Of a stretch of DNA of 64,000 nucleotides, positions 59,340 to 64,000 are shown piece by piece (the stretch's first letter is position 1; every line of letters starts with the position of its first letter). Below the pieces are notes generated by a model. It did no database searches and was not told the DNA's origin. It saw only the letters and a list, made by a program, of their open reading frames with translations. A program made the translations under genes and the position numbers. This DNA is from Cyathus striatus (taxonomy: Eukaryota; Basidiomycota; Agaricomycetes; Agaricales; Nidulariaceae): positions 434,001 to 498,000 of the forward strand of contig JAOVFP010000018.1 of assembly GCA_025738555.1 (NCBI GenBank), written 5' to 3'.

Positions 59340-60385
59340 CCTACTTCTCCCCCCCACCCCCACGACTAACCAACGACCAACGACGATGCTCCTCCACTCA
59401 CGATCACGACCCAGTGCCGTCTACGTGGAGTAGACGGTACGTTCTTTCCTCAACGTCTGCCGTCTGGTCCCCACAGGCACGAGAATGCATCCCCTACAAT
59501 GCGTCCCCTACCTCAACGTCTCCCACAACTCGTTTCCTTCTGCTGCCACCACCACCGCCTCCTCGCCGACTTGTCTCCTACCTCAACATCCCCCACCTCA
59601 ACGAACACGCGTCCCCTACCACGCGTCCCCTACCTCAACATCCCCCACTCAACGAGCATGCGTTCCCTACCACGCGCTCCCTTCTGCCACCACCACCGCC
59701 TCCTTCTCACCGACCCCTACCTCAACGTCCCCTACCTCAACGTCCCCCACAACTCGTTCCCTTCTGCTGCCACCACCACCGCCTTCTCCTCGCCGACCTG
59801 TTCCCTACGTCAACGTCCCCCACCTCAACTCGTTCCCTTCTACTGTCACCACCACTGCCCCCTCCTGGCCGACCCGTCCCCCTACCTCGACGTCCCCACC
59901 CCAACTTGTTCCCTTCTGCCACCATCACCACCTCCTCCTCGCCCATGCACACCCTCACCCTCCTCTCCTCCACACACGGCCTCACCCTCCTCCTAAGCGG
60001 CACCAGCCTCTCCCAGTCCACACTAGACACAGCCATCTCCAGTGCAGTCCTCAAGCCAGCATCGTACCACTTCATCTCTACCACTGGCGCCTTCGACTCA
60101 CCTCACTCCCAAGCGGCTTACTTCGACACATACTTCCCCAAAGGGTATTTCGACAGCAACAAAGGGAAGAGGCTGAAAGAGCGGCACTGGTACTGGCTCA
60201 GAGGCCGCTACCTCAACGTCCCCCACCTCAACGAGCACGTGTTCTCTACCACGCGCCCCTTCTGCCACCACCACCGCCTCCTCCTCACCGACCCTTATCT
60301 CAATGTCCCCCAATCTCAACGTTCCATTCTGCCATGTGATATCGACGCCACGCACATACGTCGGAGCTAGATCAGCCCCTTCCCC
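59340..60385. repeat. GC-rich tandem repeat region with a unique insert
   Basis: Units built on CCTACCTCAACGTCCCCCAC, CTCAACGAGCACGCGTTCCC and CTTCTGCCACCACCACCGCC recur from about 59,500 to 59,940 and again at 60,205-60,310. Between them, 59,945-60,205 is non-repetitive with good coding character (reads TYFPKGYFDSNKGKRLKERH on the plus strand). Overlapping ORFs exist in three frames. A captured gene piece expanded by a minisatellite is possible. It is much more GC-rich than its surroundings. Confidence 0.65.
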
Positions 60386-60431
60386 TAGCTCGAGTCAACA
60401 CCGCCTGCTACCTCACGTCTCCCAGCACCGT

Positions 60432-61146
60432 CTATGCATCGTATGCCCTGTCCCCCCCTTCTCTGCGGTCCCCTTCTCCCACCACCGCTGCCTTTTCCGG
60501 ACAATAGTGTGCGCCAAGGGGTTGAAACAGTTCGTTGCTGCCGATATGTGATATATCGGTCGCGTGTCTAGTGCATATGAGGGAGGGAGGAGAACCATGC
60601 TGTTGGATGAAAGAGTCGAAAACATATACCGCATGCAACGGGTCACTGAGGGTAAAGAAGGCGTTGGCATACGCAGGCGGCTCGCTCCTCTCAAGCCTCA
60701 ACGGGGTCAACGGTGAATGCGTAACACTAGACGACAATGTCGTCAGACTCGCATTAGACGCTCCCTCCTCGCTCCTCGAAGCTGCGGTGTGTATCGCGGG
60801 CACCGAGCGCACGGAATGCAGCGTCATCGCCCTCTGCAGCCCCACCGTCTCTCGACTAATATCAATCACATCGTCTAGTGAGACAGCAGCACTCGGTAAC
60901 ACACCCGGCGGCGTGCTGAAGTTGCTTCCCTGACCGGACCTTTCGAGGGATGGGTATGGGTGGAAGCTCACGGTTCCGCTGACTGGTTTCATAGTCAGGG
61001 AGCACAGTAGTTGTGCTGGCGCGGGAACTCCTGCGCTCGGCGTAGCGGGACATCATCCTTCGCAAGCCGAAATCGAACCCGGGCTCAGAGAAGGGCGCAT
61101 AACTCCATGCCGTCACCTTCTCCCCACGTCGTCTCGCTATGACCAC
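60432..61146 (-). pseudogene. Possible gene fragment, Ser/Pro-rich, function unknown
   Basis: The minus strand has an open frame from 61,146 with FDFGLRRMMSRYAERRSS and TTTVLPDYE, and an overlapping frame from 60,992 with Ser/Pro-rich text (SFHPYPSLERSGQGSNF, LDDVIDISRETVG). Neither has a known domain. The pair looks like a cytoplasmic low-complexity tail with a frameshift, or the end of a larger captured gene. Codon use is GC-rich. Confidence 0.3.
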
Positions 61147-61929
61147 CCCCTCCCCTGTGTCTGCATCACGATGACTGTCTTCTACGACTATGGCGTCCCC
61201 TTCTCCAGTTCATTCTAACGTAATTCATTTCTTCAGTTCAACGCTATTATATTCTTTCCATCCACTGTTCCTTAAGCTGAATTAACCTTGTATGTACGAC
61301 GCTACTGTATCACCACCAGCAACACTACGCCGTCTCGCAGCACCACCACCCCATGGTTTTGCACCACCCCCATCTTGCACGACCACACCACGTCCACCTC
61401 AGCGCATAGCCATGGCCTGTCTCTCCCACTCGTACCCCACACGGTTGTTCTACCTCTACATCATGTAAAGCCTCTCCCCCTCACGACGAGTTTATATATA
61501 TTCATGGATTTATCTATTAATTACAATATGTTTTAATGTACGTTTACTATCTAAGTACTAAGTTTTAACCCCCTCCTACACATCATCCTTCGGCTTCGAC
61601 CACAGCTACGCTAGCACGCCCCTCATGCTTCTGCGACGTTGCCTGGTGTTGCCACAAGATAATCACTGGCAATGTCAAATTCTAGTAACCCATAGTGTCG
61701 GTGTATTACTGCGTTTAACATATTTTATTGTTCAATTCGACCGAATAGTGCCTCCCTAGTTGATGCAGAGTTCTATTGTCTCGTTCTCCATACAGGTGCT
61801 CATCCATTCTCCATACCAACCCATCTATTCCTATTTGGTGAGGCGATATTGTTCTGAATTCTACATGTTTCCTTCCTTGTTAATTATCTTCTTTTTTTGT
61901 CTCTCAGACTATAAGTACACATCTACATC

Positions 61930-62572
61930 ATGATGGGTACGTTAAAAATGCCTGCCACTAGAAACTACCGTGTTTTGCGCCATTTCTCTCCATTGACTAT
62001 ACGCTCACGATTTTCGCCGGAACGTATTCTGAGCCCACCTCCGTGCACTCTTAGGACTTGCTTTCCACAAGAAGAGGACACTGAGCCGTCAACAAGCTCT
62101 GGAGTACTTATTCCTAAACCCCGGGGCGAGGCAGGAAAAAATTATAAAATAGTTGACCATGTGGAATGCAGCCAGGAGCGACTTAGCGATATGGAGGTGA
62201 TAATTTATTCCAGAGCAATATTTATTTTCTTACCATTGTGACATGCAGAACTATATCATTCAATTAGCCCACGAGGAGTTGGATTTCGGAATTACTTACG
62301 CTGCTCAGGAAAGCAGTAAACTTGATATTGTATGTGAGAAGGTACATCTTTCCACTAATTATTGTGACAATATCTAACGACCGCTTCTGAAGGCCGCAGG
62401 TCGATATCCTGATCTTCGTAGATATGACAGCAACTGGCTGACTCTTGATATTATCAAGATCAAAATGCGAAATTTCCGAAAAAGTCGCCGAACACCAGTC
62501 ACATCTGCAGTTGAAGGAGTATCTGTAATGAAGAGGAAAGAAGCCAGGGTCGTTCGTGGCACAGGAGCTTGA
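61930..62572 (+). CDS. Gene G2, relative of G1, function unknown
   Basis: Starts MMGTLKMPATRNYRVLRHF (61,930). Exon 1 ends after VLIPKPRGEAGKNYK and a short tail at about 62,195; exon 2 reads YIIQLAHEELDFGITY (62,247-62,340); exon 3 reads YPDLRRYDSNWLTLDIIK and a basic end (RNFRKSRR), stop at 62,570-62,572. Three of these motifs are shared with the split gene G1, showing a small family within one element. It sits 80 bp inside the right inverted repeat. No catalytic motif; the basic C-terminus could bind DNA. Confidence 0.65.
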
Positions 62573-62649
62573 GTAGAGTTTCAAATTTTCATTTTTTATT
62601 TCTTTGCATATATGGACATATCTGCTGTGCGGGAAATTGTATATATGTA

Positions 62650-63164
62650 TTGAGTGGTTGAGTGGGTTATGAGCGGGTGTGAGTGGCCTGTGAGTGGCCC
62701 TGTGAGCGGGACAATCAATATGATACGTTACCATATTTACAATCTGCACGTACATAGGGTAGAACAACATATTTTTGATTACATTTAGAATTGGCAAGTG
62801 GATCTGATGAACGAACCAATCCAGACTCTGTTACCAGGACAAATTCTGAATGTGCGATAAGATAGGGGCGCTGAACATAGCCAGAATCCGGGTTTAGATA
62901 GGATCAGTGAACAAATGTGCGTTCCAATTCAGGATTTGTGCGAGAATCTGCGTTAACAACCAATTTTTCACACAGATTCTACCTTTGTTCTATTGTCATT
63001 TTCTCAATATGGAAGCGCGGTATGGGTTTAGAACCAATCCATCATTATTTTCTAAATATGAACATGAATCTGTTCAAGGAGCCGATTTTGGTACACATTC
63101 TAATTGTTAAGAAAATCTGTTTGTACCATATTTACCCCGCCCCGATTCACTCCTGTCTGAGGTG
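62650..63164 (-). repeat. Right terminal inverted repeat of the CACTA-type element
   Basis: Inverted copy of 22,880-23,392, ending CCTGTCTGAGGTG at 63,164. About 95 percent identical by eye, with differences mainly transitions (for example GGAGTGAAT against GGACTGAAT, CGCGCTTCC against CGCATTTCC). Flank after the end is TCA. The two ends are 40,285 bp apart. Confidence 0.9.
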
Positions 63165-63377
63165 TCAGGGATGTCAGAATTCAGTTATGGTACTATGAGG
63201 AGCATCTATCGGCTTGTGTAGTGAGTACCCAGTGAATGTCTCAAAGAATTATCACTTACTTTAATCACGTCTTAACGCTGTAGCCCTTAAGGATAATGCC
63301 TGGGAGTAGCCGAGGCGCATGTGGCTGTGTTTCTGTAATAGAACTCGGTTTGTAATGGAACCTGGTTTATTGCCGGT

Positions 63378-63905
63378 TCAACTCGTCACTCGAGGATGCC
63401 CGCAAGAGCCAGCAGCGGACCGTTCAAGTTCATTGTAGAACAATGCAACGCCGATAGTCTTCGAACGTGATGATTCCTCGACGTAAGGTCCTGGCCCTGC
63501 CAACAGTATGACCTCAATGACGAGCAGGCACAATGCATCCTGTAAGACCACCAAAGAGTTCAATCCAGTAGCACTGCAGATGCCGTCCACTGGCCAGAGA
63601 TGCAGAGGCGAGTAGCAACTCGAAGGACTGTGGTAGATAGAACACCCTAGTGGGGAGATTATAGACAATGCACAGGTGATTGTTTCCCTTTGTAACTCGC
63701 CCAGCAATGTACATCGTTCCAAACGACGGTCATCGTTAGCGCACTGAGGATCTGTTCGCGGTCCTCCTCTCTGGCGCAGTGCTGTGAAGTAGTTCTGCCT
63801 CTGGAAGTTGACATCGAGACGTCGTAGCGTATTGGTGCTCGAGCTACGGGATATAAGGGGCTGGATGGGCACGATGAAGGGGGTCAGAAGCACCCCTGGG
63901 ACCAT
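63378..63905 (-). pseudogene. Possible host gene fragment, unassigned
   Basis: The minus strand is open for about 175 codons (starting MVPGVLLTPFIVPIQPLI), and a second frame is open at 63,714-63,514. Both contain hydrophobic stretches (SLVVLQDALCLLVIEVILL; FELLLASASLASGRH), so part of a membrane protein is conceivable. No domain is recognised and the frame is ambiguous. Confidence 0.25.
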
Positions 63906-64000
63906 AGGAAGCGTTCAGGTGGACGAAGTTAGTGATGTTAGCCATGCCCTGTGGTGTTTGGGGGGGGGGAGCGGTTGTGGGATTGGAGAGGAAGGTCGTG

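Noticed and set aside
22934..63110. Conserved 67-residue ORF in both inverted repeats (22,934-23,137 and 62,907-63,110)
   Set aside because: Conservation is explained by repeat identity, and other frames are equally conserved.
22880..63164. A single clean insertion bounded by a target duplication
   Set aside because: Flanks are TTA and TCA, and the Y array on the left does not resume on the right, so a simple insertion is not supported.

Overview
The window reads as a fungal chromosome segment, most probably from an Agaricomycete basidiomycete. The coding signals are broken into exons by short (about 45-60 nt) GT-AG introns. The gene families are those expanded in that group: KDZ transposases with CxC5/CxC6 cysteine clusters, TNP2-like CACTA transposases, F-box proteins whose C-terminus reads MTWR, and a microsomal P450. 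This is inference from family content; no species can be named. All exon limits and alignments were read by hand.

Layout. 1-1,496 is the end of an element (called Y here) with a subterminal tandem array, which truncates a cytochrome P450 gene (about 1,515-2,211). 2.4-8.7 kb is low-copy DNA with a broken F-box gene. 8.8-22.9 kb is CpG-poor transposon DNA: KDZ copy 1, a hairpin minisatellite, tRNA-like repeats, a 750-bp TIR element, a fold-back element, the 3' piece of KDZ copy 5, a SINE head and a second Y end. 22.88-34.36 kb is CpG-rich and starts with a ~510-bp terminal inverted repeat. It carries a SAP-like gene, an Spt5-like KOW gene, a WD40 gene, a proline-rich gene and half of a gene called G1. 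34.36-50.22 kb is again CpG-poor: SINE tail, 5' piece of KDZ copy 5, KDZ copies 2, 4 and 3, a Copia element with a nested solo LTR, and another hairpin minisatellite. 50.22-63.16 kb is CpG-rich: the other half of G1, a TNP2-like transposase, an F-box gene, a second WD40 gene, GC-rich repeats, gene G2 (a relative of G1) and the matching inverted repeat. 63.17-64.0 kb is probably host DNA.

The two CpG-rich blocks appear to be one CACTA-type element of about 24.4 kb, cut inside G1 by a 15.9-kb block of older transposons. It has long near-identical inverted repeats, a TNP2-like transposase and an unusual cargo: a KOW/Spt5-like protein, two WD40 proteins with hydrophobic C-terminal tails, an F-box protein, a SAP-like protein and two G-family proteins. 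The order of the blocks is paradoxical. A SINE flanked by a 13-bp target duplication is split around the left CACTA half, while the CACTA element is split around DNA that includes the SINE tail. No simple series of nested insertions gives that order, so a rearrangement, a segmental duplication or an assembly error must be involved.

The KDZ, Copia and SINE DNA is CpG-depleted and carries several CGA-to-TGA type stops, as expected for methylation-driven decay. The CACTA halves are not, which suggests they arrived later or escaped silencing.
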